Below are positions 55,420-64,000 of a stretch of DNA of 64,000 nt, one piece after another. The stretch comes from Fidelibacterota bacterium (GTDB lineage: Bacteria > Fidelibacterota > UBA8477 > JABMPR01), in assembly GCA_021734325.1 (NCBI GenBank), contig JAIPJF010000003.1:1-64000 (forward strand), given 5' to 3'. Position 1 is the first letter of the stretch; the number at the start of each line of letters is the position of its first letter. Position numbers and translations under genes: made by a program. The notes beneath the pieces are model-generated. The model saw nothing but the letters and a program-made list of their open reading frames with translations, ran no database searches and was not told the origin of the DNA.

Positions 55420-56360
55420 TCCGCTCAATCCTCCTTGGACTTCTCCTAACGCTAGATCTCCTTCTGGGCTACGACACAAGCTTCAAAGCTGACAGTTTGC
55501 ATGGTGCTCTGGGTGATATTATCTCATTTGGCTGGGAGATAGAACATGGCAAAGCGCTTGAGGCCACAATAGCAGAACCCGACCTGGAGGGTTCGGGTAT
55601 AGAAATGTTGAGTCAAAGCTTTCAATCGATCAAGACAGGAACATCCGTTCGATTCCAAACTGCCGTATATGACTCTGTGGGAATCTATCATTTTCCTCCT
55701 GTAAAAGTGTATCTCGAGGGCGCAGCAGGCAGAGATAGTATTGTTCTTGCGGGACCAAGCATTGAGATCAGATCCATCCTGACTCCCAGTGATACGACAT
55801 TTCGCGATATCAAAGACCTGCATCGGATTCGAACGGGTATTAATCTGAAAGTGTTCCTTATTCTCCTTGCCTTGTTGGTTGTCGCATACATTATTTATTT
55901 GCTTCTGAAACGCTTTAGACCAAGGCATCGTATCAAGGATGAGATCAAGATCATTCCACCAGAGGAAGCCCATGTGATTGCATTACGGGATCTGGATGTA
56001 CTTCAACATTCAAGCTATTTAAAAACCGGGAAGTACAAGCAATTCCACTCTGATCTGATCCATATTCTGAAACAATATTATGAAAATCGGTTTATGATCG
56101 ATGCATTGGAAAATACAAGCTCAGAACTGATTGAGAAGATGAATTCGATGACTGAATTTAGTGATGATCTGATAGCCCTCACAAGCAAGATACTCACAAC
56201 AGCGGACTTAATAAAATTTGCAAGGGGTACAAGTTCAGAGATCAAATCTGGTCAGGACCTGCAAAATGTCGTGAAAATCGTTCAGTCAACCAAGATTGAG
56301 ATGAAACCTGCTGAAGAAAGTGATTTAGGGCCGCAAAAACCCCTTAAAATTTATACCTGA
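55416..56360 (+). CDS. BatD-like membrane protein
   Basis: A 314-residue protein with a short signal (ILLGLLLTLDLLLG), an external beta domain (about 25-140), one membrane segment (VFLILLALLVVAYIIYLLL, about 150-170), and a cytoplasmic helical tail with QFHSDLIHILKQYYENR. This plan fits BatD/aerotolerance-type proteins that accompany MoxR-DUF58. The BatA/BatB VWA genes usually seen next are absent: the operon stops here and converges with a minus-strand gene that overlaps it by 17 bases. Confidence 0.65.
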   Translation: MIRSILLGLLLTLDLLLGYDTSFKADSLHGALGDIISFGWEIEHGKALEATIAEPDLEGSGIEMLSQSFQSIKTGTSVRFQTAVYDSVGIYHFPPVKVYLEGAAGRDSIVLAGPSIEIRSILTPSDTTFRDIKDLHRIRTGINLKVFLILLALLVVAYIIYLLLKRFRPRHRIKDEIKIIPPEEAHVIALRDLDVLQHSSYLKTGKYKQFHSDLIHILKQYYENRFMIDALENTSSELIEKMNSMTEFSDDLIALTSKILTTADLIKFARGTSSEIKSGQDLQNVVKIVQSTKIEMKPAEESDLGPQKPLKIYT

Positions 56361-57678
56361 TATTTACTCTGTATCTGGTTCCGAGAGAAAAATCAGTCAT
56401 CTTATACTCACTCGGTGGTGACACCTCCAAATCCAGATAAAGCGGGATGATGTAATCTATCTCTGCACTCACATCCAGCTGCAAAAGCATCCTTTTCTCG
56501 AGCTGAACGCTGATCTTTTCCAGAATATATGAATGAAACTCCAGTTCCTGAATTCGTAGGTCAGTCAGGGGATTGAATAGCTGGAAGACATAGTGGGAAG
56601 CGTGCAACTTACCTATTCCTGCGATGAATGAGCTCTCCATTCTATACTGCAAGCGAGCTCCCTTTTGGGATGCCCTCCAAAGCTTGAAATCCAACCAGGA
56701 GCTGCTTCCATTGATCTGATGAAAATAGCGGGCTCCGCTGAGCTGTGTAAATAGATCGCCAAAATATGAGGCCATGACCATTCCACTAAAGTCGATGCGT
56801 GCAAAATGGTGTGTCAAGGAGATGCCATTTCTTACTCCGTAAATGAAAAGTCCCATCTTCACGTATTCCGTATCGAAGGCATAAAGTTTACCGATCGTAC
56901 TTTCGCTCTTTTTTATATCTGTATTCAGCGTATCACTTCTGTTGGCTACGAACAATCCGTATGCAACTTTATTGCTGAGCTCTCTGCTATACTTTATGTC
57001 ATAGGCATATTGTACAGGAGTCATCTTGACGCCAATATCGTCAAAGGGAAACCTGTACTTCATTGGTAGCGGTGTATCGATTGCCAGCGAGAAAGTGCCG
57101 AGACGCGTACGCATTATACTGCCGGATCTCACAAGTGATAGATTGTAGTTGGTGAGTCCAGGGACAGTTTTCGATTGGTTCTCAATAGAGACCATCCAAA
57201 TCTTCCGATCCAGCAATATTTGAGTGAAGAAGTCAACTTGCTTCCAATGGTGCACATAGCTTATGTGCAGCTTATCGACACCCATGGTTTCGCGTATGCC
57301 TACCTCAAAATCAAACTCATTTTTATTGAAGATTTGATTAATCCTGAAAGCGAGAGAGCTGTGGTCTCGATTCTTTACATCAAGGGATAGGTTGCTGCTA
57401 TCCCTGATCACGTAAGTCTGATTATTTTGGAATATATCAATCGAAAACCTGGTACCCCGATCATTGTTCTGCTCATATCCCAGTATCCAGCGTTCATTTC
57501 CTGAAGCAATATCGATCTGTGATTTGCTGCTAAGGAAAAGGGGAGATGTGTATAGGTGCCCAAATCTGACATTCTGAGAGGCAGCCTCTTCAGTTCCAAG
57601 CCTGTCTGCAAGCCACTGACCGTTAAGTATGGGTGCCAGGATGAAATTCAGTAAAATTATAATATATTTGAGCTGCAT
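56344..57678 (-). CDS. Outer-membrane-like protein of unknown function
   Basis: A 444-residue protein with an N-terminal signal (IIILLNFILAPILNG) and a beta-rich body of amphipathic strands ending YRVNIRYKF, with the terminal Phe typical of outer-membrane barrels. No family recognised. ATG 57678 is preferred to a TTG three codons upstream. It lies downstream of a terminator, so it should have its own promoter. Its 3' end overlaps the convergent BatD-like gene. Confidence 0.65.
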   Translation of the reverse strand: MQLKYIIILLNFILAPILNGQWLADRLGTEEAASQNVRFGHLYTSPLFLSSKSQIDIASGNERWILGYEQNNDRGTRFSIDIFQNNQTYVIRDSSNLSLDVKNRDHSSLAFRINQIFNKNEFDFEVGIRETMGVDKLHISYVHHWKQVDFFTQILLDRKIWMVSIENQSKTVPGLTNYNLSLVRSGSIMRTRLGTFSLAIDTPLPMKYRFPFDDIGVKMTPVQYAYDIKYSRELSNKVAYGLFVANRSDTLNTDIKKSESTIGKLYAFDTEYVKMGLFIYGVRNGISLTHHFARIDFSGMVMASYFGDLFTQLSGARYFHQINGSSSWLDFKLWRASQKGARLQYRMESSFIAGIGKLHASHYVFQLFNPLTDLRIQELEFHSYILEKISVQLEKRMLLQLDVSAEIDYIIPLYLDLEVSPPSEYKMTDFSLGTRYRVNIRYKF

Positions 57679-57693
57679 AGGATTCAATCAAAA

Positions 57694-57726
57694 TAAAAAA
57701 AGGCGGTCATCCTGACCGCCTTTTTA
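57694..57726 (-). terminator. Terminator after the 575-residue lipoprotein gene
   Basis: AAAAAGGCGGTCA and TGACCGCCTTTTT form a stem with a 5-base loop and T runs on both strands, so it can act in either direction. It lies between the 59470 gene and the 57678 gene, both on the minus strand. Confidence 0.85.
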
Positions 57727-57742
57727 TTAATTTCTAGAAACA

Positions 57743-59470
57743 CTAGTTATTCATTTGGTCCCAGTCTTCTTGATAGAAACCAAAGAAATCTGCGATTCCT
57801 GCGGCATCCATATCCGGGAAAATCCCATTCATGGTTGGATCCGGCCAATGGCTCAGCCAATCTGAATACGTCGCGTCGTTCCAGGTGGGATGAGGTTCAA
57901 CATAGGCACCATATATCTGTTCATATTCTATGTAAACATCTCCTTGAACCGACAAACTCTGTCCACTGGTTACCGATCCATTCCAATAGAAGGTAATATA
58001 GGGGTATTCATACAGCTCACTGGAGTACTGGTCCACCAGGGCCAGAAAAGCACTGTAGGCTTCCATGATTACTGCCGGAACCGCACTTGGATTTGTTGTC
58101 AGATCATATCCCAGGAACCCGATCTGAACAAAGGCTGTTATGGGGATCGTATTCCAGGAATCATATGAAAGAGAGACAGATACAGGTGTATTGTCAAGAC
58201 CTGTAACATCGACTGATGTTGTGCTTACATCGACATGGACATAGTCATAATGATATTCCGATTCATAATACACCTGAGTACCCATGGTATATGGTGGAAG
58301 CATTGCCTTAAAATCAGTTATGGGGTTGATGAAGAATTGAGAGATATCAATCTTGATACTGTCTTCAATATATTCTTCGTCCACCCAGTAACCGTCATTG
58401 TCATAGATGTCCTCCCAGTATCCATAGTGGATCAAGGTTGGTCCCTGGAGCGCGCTCTGGATCTCTGTGATATCCGCCCTGATTTCAGCCGGATCATCAT
58501 CTTCGGAGAAGGCAATTAAATCGTTGCTTTGATCATCTGTCTCAGCTTCCAGAAAGTCGAGGGCAGCAAAAACCTTTTCAAATGCCGTATTGACTGAGGA
58601 AAGTGCAAATCCCAGGTCCCTTGTTCCATTTGATTTAAGTGTGGCAAATTCAGATCCCTGATTTAATTCGGTCACAATTCCGATAGAATCAAATGAAACA
58701 AAATCGAAATTATAGGCTACCACTGTTTTCAAAACTCCCTTGAGAGAGTAGAGCCCCGCTTCAAGCAGATAGATCTCCGTCAGGTCTAATTCGAGAGGGT
58801 CACTCTCAGGATCGCCTTGCATGCTTGAACTGATCATAAATACATAGCTCGAATCATCATCAACCATTTCAAGTGCTGCAATGCTCTCATCAATGATGGG
58901 CAGAAAGAGGGACTCAACCAGGTCCTGAAATTCGCTGAATTGCGGAACATCTGCCAGACTCATTTTGCTTAATGCCATTGGCATTTCCATAAATGGCACC
59001 AGGGGAACACCAATCCCATCTATACTCATAGGCAAACCATATCCTGCCCGACCAAGGTTGTTGGAGTAACTCTCCACGAGAAAGGGTTCATTAACCTTGA
59101 AATACGCTTCCCATCTTAAAAGCATTTCGTCCAGTTGGGGATCCTGGGTGAGTCGCATAAACCCTGTGAAGGCCATACCAAAATTTGCATCGCTATTTCC
59201 CGGGTCAAGCTGACTTGCTTCCGAGTACAGGGCATAGGGTTCACTAAAGTCAAGCAGATCGATCATCTCCTGGACTGAATCAGGGTCTGCATCAAAAACA
59301 TCCTGCATGATATTTTCAAGTGATGCTGTCGCCGCGTCAACTTTGCTGACTGCCGCTGTAGAATCCTCTGCGGATATAGTCCCATCATCAAGATTGTCAC
59401 ATCCAAAAAACATGAACATACTGAATAACACTAAAACAACCGCTTGTTTCATAAATGCTTTGGTTCTCAT
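57743..59470 (-). CDS. Large acidic lipoprotein of unknown function
   Basis: A 575-residue lipoprotein with a signal ending FMFFGC (Cys 24). The N-terminal part is helical and TPR-like (SEASQLDPGNSDANFGMAFTGFMRL). The rest is acidic, with beta-type stretches and many Tyr/Asp. The ribosome site is excellent (AAGGAGG, 6 bases before ATG), suggesting high expression. No family recognised. Flanked by its own terminator and a 138-bp gap to the SDR gene. Confidence 0.72.
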   Translation of the reverse strand: MRTKAFMKQAVVLVLFSMFMFFGCDNLDDGTISAEDSTAAVSKVDAATASLENIMQDVFDADPDSVQEMIDLLDFSEPYALYSEASQLDPGNSDANFGMAFTGFMRLTQDPQLDEMLLRWEAYFKVNEPFLVESYSNNLGRAGYGLPMSIDGIGVPLVPFMEMPMALSKMSLADVPQFSEFQDLVESLFLPIIDESIAALEMVDDDSSYVFMISSSMQGDPESDPLELDLTEIYLLEAGLYSLKGVLKTVVAYNFDFVSFDSIGIVTELNQGSEFATLKSNGTRDLGFALSSVNTAFEKVFAALDFLEAETDDQSNDLIAFSEDDDPAEIRADITEIQSALQGPTLIHYGYWEDIYDNDGYWVDEEYIEDSIKIDISQFFINPITDFKAMLPPYTMGTQVYYESEYHYDYVHVDVSTTSVDVTGLDNTPVSVSLSYDSWNTIPITAFVQIGFLGYDLTTNPSAVPAVIMEAYSAFLALVDQYSSELYEYPYITFYWNGSVTSGQSLSVQGDVYIEYEQIYGAYVEPHPTWNDATYSDWLSHWPDPTMNGIFPDMDAAGIADFFGFYQEDWDQMNN

Positions 59471-59608
59471 TTTTTCCTCCTTTTGAGGATTATTTTTTCA
59501 CTCTTTATATTAATCAATCATCTAACTTTTCTATTTGCGCTAGAACACGAGTATTGACCGATGTGATATACATCGTGGCAGTAACATTCATAGATGTTTT
59601 CTCCGCAG

Positions 59609-60391
59609 TCAATTTTGTCTATCCCGGTGTATAACAGTTGCAGAAGCTTGTTTCGTCGGAAAGATGATCATATCAGCGATCTGAACATGGGGGGGACGAC
59701 TTGCCGCAAAATAAACTGCTTCTGCAATATCTTCTGCGATCAGGGCTTCCAAACCCCGGTAGACTGCCGAAGCTTTTTCCTGATCTCCCTTAAACCTGAC
59801 CAAGCTGAATTCTGTATCAACCAAACCGGGTGAAATAGCTGTAACACGAAGATCAGTATCAACCAAATCCATTCTCAGACTTTTTGTGATCGCATCCACT
59901 GCATGTTTTGATCCACAATAAATACTTCCACCAGGATAGGCCTCATGCCCGGCGATGGAGGATATGTTGATCACATGGCCCCGATTCTTGGAGACCATCT
60001 GCGGAACGATTGTGCGAATAAGGTTCAGAATTCCCTTTACATTGGTATCAAACATAGTGTCCACATCTGATTCAGGTGTCTCATGAGCTTTTTCAACGCC
60101 TATCACCAGGCCAGCATTATTTATCAACAAATCAATATTTCTAAACGCGCGGGGCAGTCCCCAGATCATTTCGTCCACCATTTGACTGAGCCTGACATCC
60201 AGACTCACGACATGCGTTTTTATGGAATACGCTTTTTCAAGAGAGTGAGCTAATTCTTTTAGTCGATCTTCACGACGGGCAGTAAGAATTAAATTGGCTC
60301 CTGCTTCAGCAAATATTTTTGCGCAGGCTTCCCCAATTCCTGCACTTGCTCCAGTAATCAGGACAGTCTTATTTTTGAACTCGTTAGGCAT
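59609..60391 (-). CDS. Short-chain dehydrogenase/reductase (SDR)
   Basis: A 260-residue classical SDR: TGASAGIGEA (cofactor loop), NNAGLVIG, the Ser in INISSIAGHE, and YCGSKHAV (catalytic Tyr/Lys). The arginine after the cofactor loop (TARREDRL) hints at NADP preference, as in YdfG-like serine/3-hydroxy acid dehydrogenases. Substrate unknown. It overlaps the symporter stop by 8 bases. Confidence 0.88.
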   Translation of the reverse strand: MPNEFKNKTVLITGASAGIGEACAKIFAEAGANLILTARREDRLKELAHSLEKAYSIKTHVVSLDVRLSQMVDEMIWGLPRAFRNIDLLINNAGLVIGVEKAHETPESDVDTMFDTNVKGILNLIRTIVPQMVSKNRGHVINISSIAGHEAYPGGSIYCGSKHAVDAITKSLRMDLVDTDLRVTAISPGLVDTEFSLVRFKGDQEKASAVYRGLEALIAEDIAEAVYFAASRPPHVQIADMIIFPTKQASATVIHRDRQN

Positions 60392-61766
60392 TCTCAGTTT
60401 CACTTTTTGAATGGTTAAATAGCATTATTATCAGCAAACTTGACAGCACTCCCGGATAAAAGGGTTCCAGCCTTAAAAAGTAATTCCATTGATCGATTTT
60501 TCCAAAGAGGAACCACGTGATGGAAATGAGTGGCGGGACAATCAGGTTCAGCCTGACTGCTTTAAGGCTCAAGGGCTTTCCTGAGATGCTAAAAAGGGTC
60601 GGAGCGAGTAAAGCCGGTATGGCAATTGTCCCAAAGGTGTACCACAGATCAATCACTGAAGGGAGAGCGATAGCCATTATTATGGCAATAAACAGGACAA
60701 ATCCCATGCTCACCTTGATGATCCTCTCAGTGTCAATCCGCTGGTAAGTGGAATAGCTTCCCAATATATCTTTACCCAGGGTAATCCCTGAGATGAGGGT
60801 ATTGCTATCAAGGGTAGACATGACGGTCGCCAGCAATCCGGCAAAGAATACTCCCTGGAGTCCAATGGGCAAGACCTGACTCCCAAGCATGAGAAAGGCT
60901 TGTGAAGGCATTGCAGGTCCAGACAGGTAAGAGAAGGCATACAGTCCAGTGAAGGTGGTCATGATGTCAAAGAAGAACCAGAAAAGTACAGCCCATAGTA
61001 TACCTGTCTTTGCAATTCTGGGAGTGGTTGTGGCATAGACTCTTTGGTGAAAACCGGGATCAACCAGGGTCCAGGATCCAATAAAGAACCACACCAGTAT
61101 ATATCCCAGGTTATGACCACCGCTCAGGGAGCGATGGGAGGCAGGCAGGGACTCCCAGAGGACCCAGGGTGATTTATATGTGAAACCCAATACAAGCAGG
61201 ATAACTGCAAAACCTAGGAACATGAGAACAAATTGAATTTTGTCCGTATTGACTACTGCGACAAATCCGCCCCGATAAATGTATAAGAGGGAAAATAGTG
61301 TCCCGAAAATAATAGCCGTATTTAGGGAAATACCCGTAAAGAAATTGAGGAGAATGCCCAGGGTCAGAACATATGGTGCCGGACTTGCCAAAAGCAGGAC
61401 CCAAAGTGCTGAAAGACGTCCAGCTGCGGCCCCATAGTCTTTCGCAATCAATTCAGCGAGTGAATTCACCTGAAGGGCTCTGGCGCGCTTGGCCACAGAT
61501 AGGGCAAATATGATCCCGAACAGATAATAGGGCATCCCGAAGATGACCCAGTTCGATATTCCATAACTTGTACTGTATTCACTCACACCGAGAATACCAC
61601 CATACCAGGTCGACACCAGGGTCATGACAAATGCTGGCAGGGACAGTTTGCGTCCCATAAGCATGTAATCGAGGGAATCCCCTTTTTTCCGCCTGATGAA
61701 CCCAACCAGAAAAATTGAAATTAAATAAAAGAAGATGATCCCGATATCCAGAGGATGAAGATTCAT
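60384..61766 (-). CDS. Sodium:solute symporter (SSS family)
   Basis: A 460-residue carrier with about 13 membrane segments and typical SSS sequence (LVGFIRRKKGDSLDYMLMGRKLSLPA, TWYGGILGVSEY, GGFVAVVNTDKIQ). SSS members import sugars, amino acids, vitamins and other solutes with Na+. Because thiamine pyrophosphokinase is 15 bases upstream in the same operon, thiamine or a precursor is a plausible substrate (as proposed for ThiV-type symporters), but no riboswitch is seen here. Confidence 0.85.
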   Translation of the reverse strand: MNLHPLDIGIIFFYLISIFLVGFIRRKKGDSLDYMLMGRKLSLPAFVMTLVSTWYGGILGVSEYSTSYGISNWVIFGMPYYLFGIIFALSVAKRARALQVNSLAELIAKDYGAAAGRLSALWVLLLASPAPYVLTLGILLNFFTGISLNTAIIFGTLFSLLYIYRGGFVAVVNTDKIQFVLMFLGFAVILLVLGFTYKSPWVLWESLPASHRSLSGGHNLGYILVWFFIGSWTLVDPGFHQRVYATTTPRIAKTGILWAVLFWFFFDIMTTFTGLYAFSYLSGPAMPSQAFLMLGSQVLPIGLQGVFFAGLLATVMSTLDSNTLISGITLGKDILGSYSTYQRIDTERIIKVSMGFVLFIAIIMAIALPSVIDLWYTFGTIAIPALLAPTLFSISGKPLSLKAVRLNLIVPPLISITWFLFGKIDQWNYFLRLEPFYPGVLSSLLIIMLFNHSKSETENA

Positions 61767-61781
61767 CGTGATTTTCAGACC

Positions 61782-62423
61782 CTACTTATAAGCTGCAATA
61801 TATACAGATCCGGTTTTTAAGGTAATTGTTGGGTTGTCCCTGATGACTTTATTGCTTTGACTTATAAAACCCATACCTGAGTCAATATGATCCCACTCCC
61901 ATTTTAGGCCAGATGAGGTCAGACCTGCAAAATCAGTAGTCTGGAGGAGACTTATCGTTTCTCCACAGTTCACTTTTAGTTCCGGCTGGGAGTGAGGTGT
62001 GATCCTGATAATATCTTCACGAGTATATCCAGTCTGCATATTTCCATCGTGCTTAAAGACAATCTCTATGCGGGAATCAATTTGGGCACATATTTGAAGA
62101 TTATTCAAAAGATGATCTGCTCTTCCACCCGTTCCCCCCAGGATGGTTATTTTTTTTACCTGGTATTGCTCACTGATATAATCCAGAGCCTTTTGCAGGT
62201 CCGTCTTATCCTGATCAATTCTTTTAAGCAGGTGTGGTGTGCGATCAGGATTTCCGGTGAAAGAATCCAGGTCTCCAATGATAACATCCGGTTCATAATC
62301 AAGGTTCTTGAGTACATTCCCTCCGCCATCAACCCCAATAATGACATCTCCGTGTCGAATGGACTCTTCAAGGAGTTCCGATCCAGGCGGGTCTCCGGCG
62401 AGTACGAGTAAGATATGCACCAT
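61782..62423 (-). CDS. thiN: Thiamine pyrophosphokinase
   Basis: A 213-residue TPK that makes thiamine pyrophosphate directly from thiamine and ATP. Its motifs are clear: GVDGGGNVL, IIGDLDSF, DQDKTDLQKAL, GGTGGRADHLLNNL, and the C-terminal SSGLKW and SNKV thiamine-site segments. The start at 62423 (MVHILLVLAGD) has GAGGT upstream; a longer frame exists but adds no family sequence. It starts 7 bases after the kinase gene's stop. Its presence means the cell can salvage thiamine itself, in agreement with the TPP-controlled TonB receptor at 7.4 kb. Confidence 0.9.
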   Translation of the reverse strand: MVHILLVLAGDPPGSELLEESIRHGDVIIGVDGGGNVLKNLDYEPDVIIGDLDSFTGNPDRTPHLLKRIDQDKTDLQKALDYISEQYQVKKITILGGTGGRADHLLNNLQICAQIDSRIEIVFKHDGNMQTGYTREDIIRITPHSQPELKVNCGETISLLQTTDFAGLTSSGLKWEWDHIDSGMGFISQSNKVIRDNPTITLKTGSVYIAAYK

Positions 62424-62430
62424 CACACCT

Positions 62431-63852
62431 CTAATAGGTAAAATAGCTATTGCCGATAAATTCGCGCAAGATCGATGTCCCTGGAACATGTTTGTCAGGA
62501 ATGGTATGGAAAAGCGAGAGCAGGGTGATCAATCGATCGCGTATGGTGCTTTTCTCTGCTTTTCTTAACAAGGGAAGCGCATATCGTTTCAATATTGAAA
62601 GTTCATAGAGTAAGGCTGAGTTGAACATGACATCTGCCTGTTCCTGGTAAGGGAATATATTATGCAATTCTCCGTGTCGAACTGAATTCCAGCGCTTGAG
62701 CGTCTCATCTGCGCTATAACCTCTGTATTTATGGTCTCTAACGATTCTTCGAATGAGACGGCCATCAGAGGTTGATACTGGATGGGTATTGTCAATATTC
62801 AATTGCGTGAGTGCACTAATGTACACTTTAAAAAAACTATTACTCGCCAATTCACGGTGTATCATCGGGTTTAGTCCATGTATTCCCTCAAAAATAAGAA
62901 CCTCACCAGGTTTCAGGATCAGCGTCTCTTTAAGAATCTCCTGCTTGCCGGCAACAAAATCATAATGTCGATGATGGATCTCATTTCCTGCTACCAGTTG
63001 ACTTAGGTCATCTCTGAGCGAGTCCAAATCAAGGCAATCCACACTCTCATAATCCAAAATGCCATTGGACTGGGGTTCGATTTTATCCCGATCCAGATAG
63101 TAGTCATCCATTGATAGATAGTGTGATCTGATCCCATTCACTGCCAGATGAATGGATAAACGTCTAGTAAAAGTGGTTTTTCCTGAAGAGGAGGGACCTG
63201 CAACAAAAATAACCCTGGTTTTTGGATGGGCAAGGACAGCATCAGACAAAGCGGCGATCCGCTTCTCATGCAATCCCTCAGCGACCCAGATGAGCTGCTT
63301 GAAGCCCATTTCCAGTATCTGTTTGTTGAGATCCGAGATAGATGAAACCTTCAGGATTCGTCCCCATTTTTCATGCTCTTTCATCATACGATAAAGTTTG
63401 GGTGTATCGATAAAGGGCTTTAATGTGTTCCCATTCTCACCAAATCTGAGCAGAAAACCGTTATCATAATCCATGAGCGTATACTCTGGCAGTGCAGAGA
63501 GATCAAGATTGGTAAATTCATAGGATGGGGAAATGTGCTCTCCCAAAATCAGCATTGGGGGACGTGCCAGACGACTATTGGGAGATCGCAAATGCTTCCA
63601 GTCATTCTGATTAGCCTGGCGAATTTTTATCCTTTTATGTTCCAACTGCAAAACTCGCATATGGGCTTCAAGTTTCGCGAGATTAACCTCGGTAACGCCA
63701 TTTTTATCTTTCAATACACAATAATAGCCATCTCCCAGGGAATGATCAACGACAAGGCGTCTGGTTTCCCCGAATAGATCTTTAACAGCTGCCGATAATA
63801 GAAATATCAGTGCCCGGGTCTTGTGCCGATACGCCTCAATCTGAGCACTCAT
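62431..63852 (-). CDS. Uridine kinase-like P-loop kinase with N-terminal ThrRS-type domain
   Basis: A 473-residue protein. The N-terminal part (about 1-190) resembles the second additional domain of threonyl-tRNA synthetase (HSLGDGYYC), and the C-terminal part is a uridine/phosphoribulokinase-type kinase ([35 protein letters not shown]). Related nucleoside kinases in clostridia and FCB bacteria usually also carry a TGS domain at the start; here it seems missing. It overlaps the parvulin stop (ATGA). Confidence 0.85.
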   Translation of the reverse strand: MSAQIEAYRHKTRALIFLLSAAVKDLFGETRRLVVDHSLGDGYYCVLKDKNGVTEVNLAKLEAHMRVLQLEHKRIKIRQANQNDWKHLRSPNSRLARPPMLILGEHISPSYEFTNLDLSALPEYTLMDYDNGFLLRFGENGNTLKPFIDTPKLYRMMKEHEKWGRILKVSSISDLNKQILEMGFKQLIWVAEGLHEKRIAALSDAVLAHPKTRVIFVAGPSSSGKTTFTRRLSIHLAVNGIRSHYLSMDDYYLDRDKIEPQSNGILDYESVDCLDLDSLRDDLSQLVAGNEIHHRHYDFVAGKQEILKETLILKPGEVLIFEGIHGLNPMIHRELASNSFFKVYISALTQLNIDNTHPVSTSDGRLIRRIVRDHKYRGYSADETLKRWNSVRHGELHNIFPYQEQADVMFNSALLYELSILKRYALPLLRKAEKSTIRDRLITLLSLFHTIPDKHVPGTSILREFIGNSYFTY

Positions 63853-64000
63853 CGCTGTCCTGTCTTCTTGATAATATGATACCCGAATTGTGTTTTGACT
63901 GGGCGGGAGGGCTTATTTCTTGGCATTTTCTGGACAGCCTCTTCAAAGGGTTTTACCATTTTTCCAGTTCCAAACCAACCAAGATCGCCGCCCTTTGATC
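63849..64000 (-). CDS. Peptidyl-prolyl isomerase (parvulin), C-terminal part only
   Basis: The minus strand reads [20 protein letters not shown] and, a little further on, [18 protein letters not shown], then stop. This is the end of a PpiC/SurA-type parvulin domain (GGDLGWF and the QFGYHII motif). The gene is cut by the window edge, so its N-terminus, signal and full domain set are unseen. It is the first known member of the downstream kinase-TPK-symporter-SDR operon. Confidence 0.85.
   Translation of the reverse strand, partial: SKGGDLGWFGTGKMVKPFEEAVQKMPRNKPSRPVKTQFGYHIIKKTGQR

Noticed and set aside
62424-62500. TPP riboswitch before thiamine pyrophosphokinase
   Set aside because: No THI-box cores there; the region is coding for the upstream kinase.

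Overview
The window looks like a chromosomal segment of a Gram-negative bacterium of the FCB group, possibly Candidatus Marinimicrobia or a close neighbour. The clues are a TonB receptor, Omp85/TamA/TamB and LptE-type envelope genes, many lipoproteins, a DUF4837-like lipoprotein, and a C-terminal NYPNPFNPSTT sorting/FlgD-like domain. The phylum is inferred from protein style only. Coding density is high and most genes lie in tight operons with overlapping starts and stops.

Layout: 0.3-1.5 kb, two small membrane-anchored unknowns. 1.57-2.18 kb, a minus-strand tRNA-Pro(GGG) followed by three degenerate copies of its own 3' part. 2.2-6.8 kb, a MerR-type regulator, smpB, tyrS and a NatAB-type ABC exporter. 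6.9-13.3 kb, thioredoxin, a TPP riboswitch driving a TonB receptor, a WecB-like protein with altered catalytic residues, and a PAS/GAF histidine kinase. 13.4-23.8 kb, lepA, a CPBP protease, a large unknown exported protein paired with a small Omp85 protein, RNase R and a lipoprotein. 23.8-29.5 kb, surface-sugar genes, accA, a thioesterase and a YhhQ-type transporter. 29.6-33.8 kb, an accessory region: two tRNA-Ser genes, a GIY-YIG nuclease gene embedded in duplicated tRNA tail, palindrome clusters, and a two-gene cassette of exported proteins bracketed by a diverged direct repeat. 33.8-37.4 kb, tandem SLC13 permeases on the minus strand. 37.6-44.7 kb, the uvrB / sigma-54 activator / lptE / asnS / LOG-like / nadE operon. 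44.8-46.8 kb, dnaK. 46.9-56.4 kb, tamB, tamA, a TPR lipoprotein, then MoxR, DUF58 and a BatD-like protein. 56.3-59.5 kb, an outer-membrane-like unknown and a lipoprotein on the minus strand. 59.6-64 kb, a minus-strand operon with a parvulin (partial), a uridine-kinase-like protein, thiamine pyrophosphokinase, a Na+:solute symporter and an SDR oxidoreductase.

Two themes connect the genes. First, thiamine salvage: a TPP-riboswitch-controlled outer-membrane receptor at 7.4 kb, and thiamine pyrophosphokinase next to a sodium symporter at 60-62 kb. Second, and the most unusual signal, all three tRNA genes are followed by partial, progressively degraded duplicates of their own 3' ends. These copies carry GC-rich palindromes (CCCGCC...GGCGGG or TCCCGACA...TGTCGGGA types). 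At one tRNA the duplicate encloses an intact small GIY-YIG nuclease gene whose last codons are tRNA T-arm plus palindrome. This looks like a tRNA-tail-targeting nuclease element that leaves layered scars. It is a hypothesis from sequence pattern alone.
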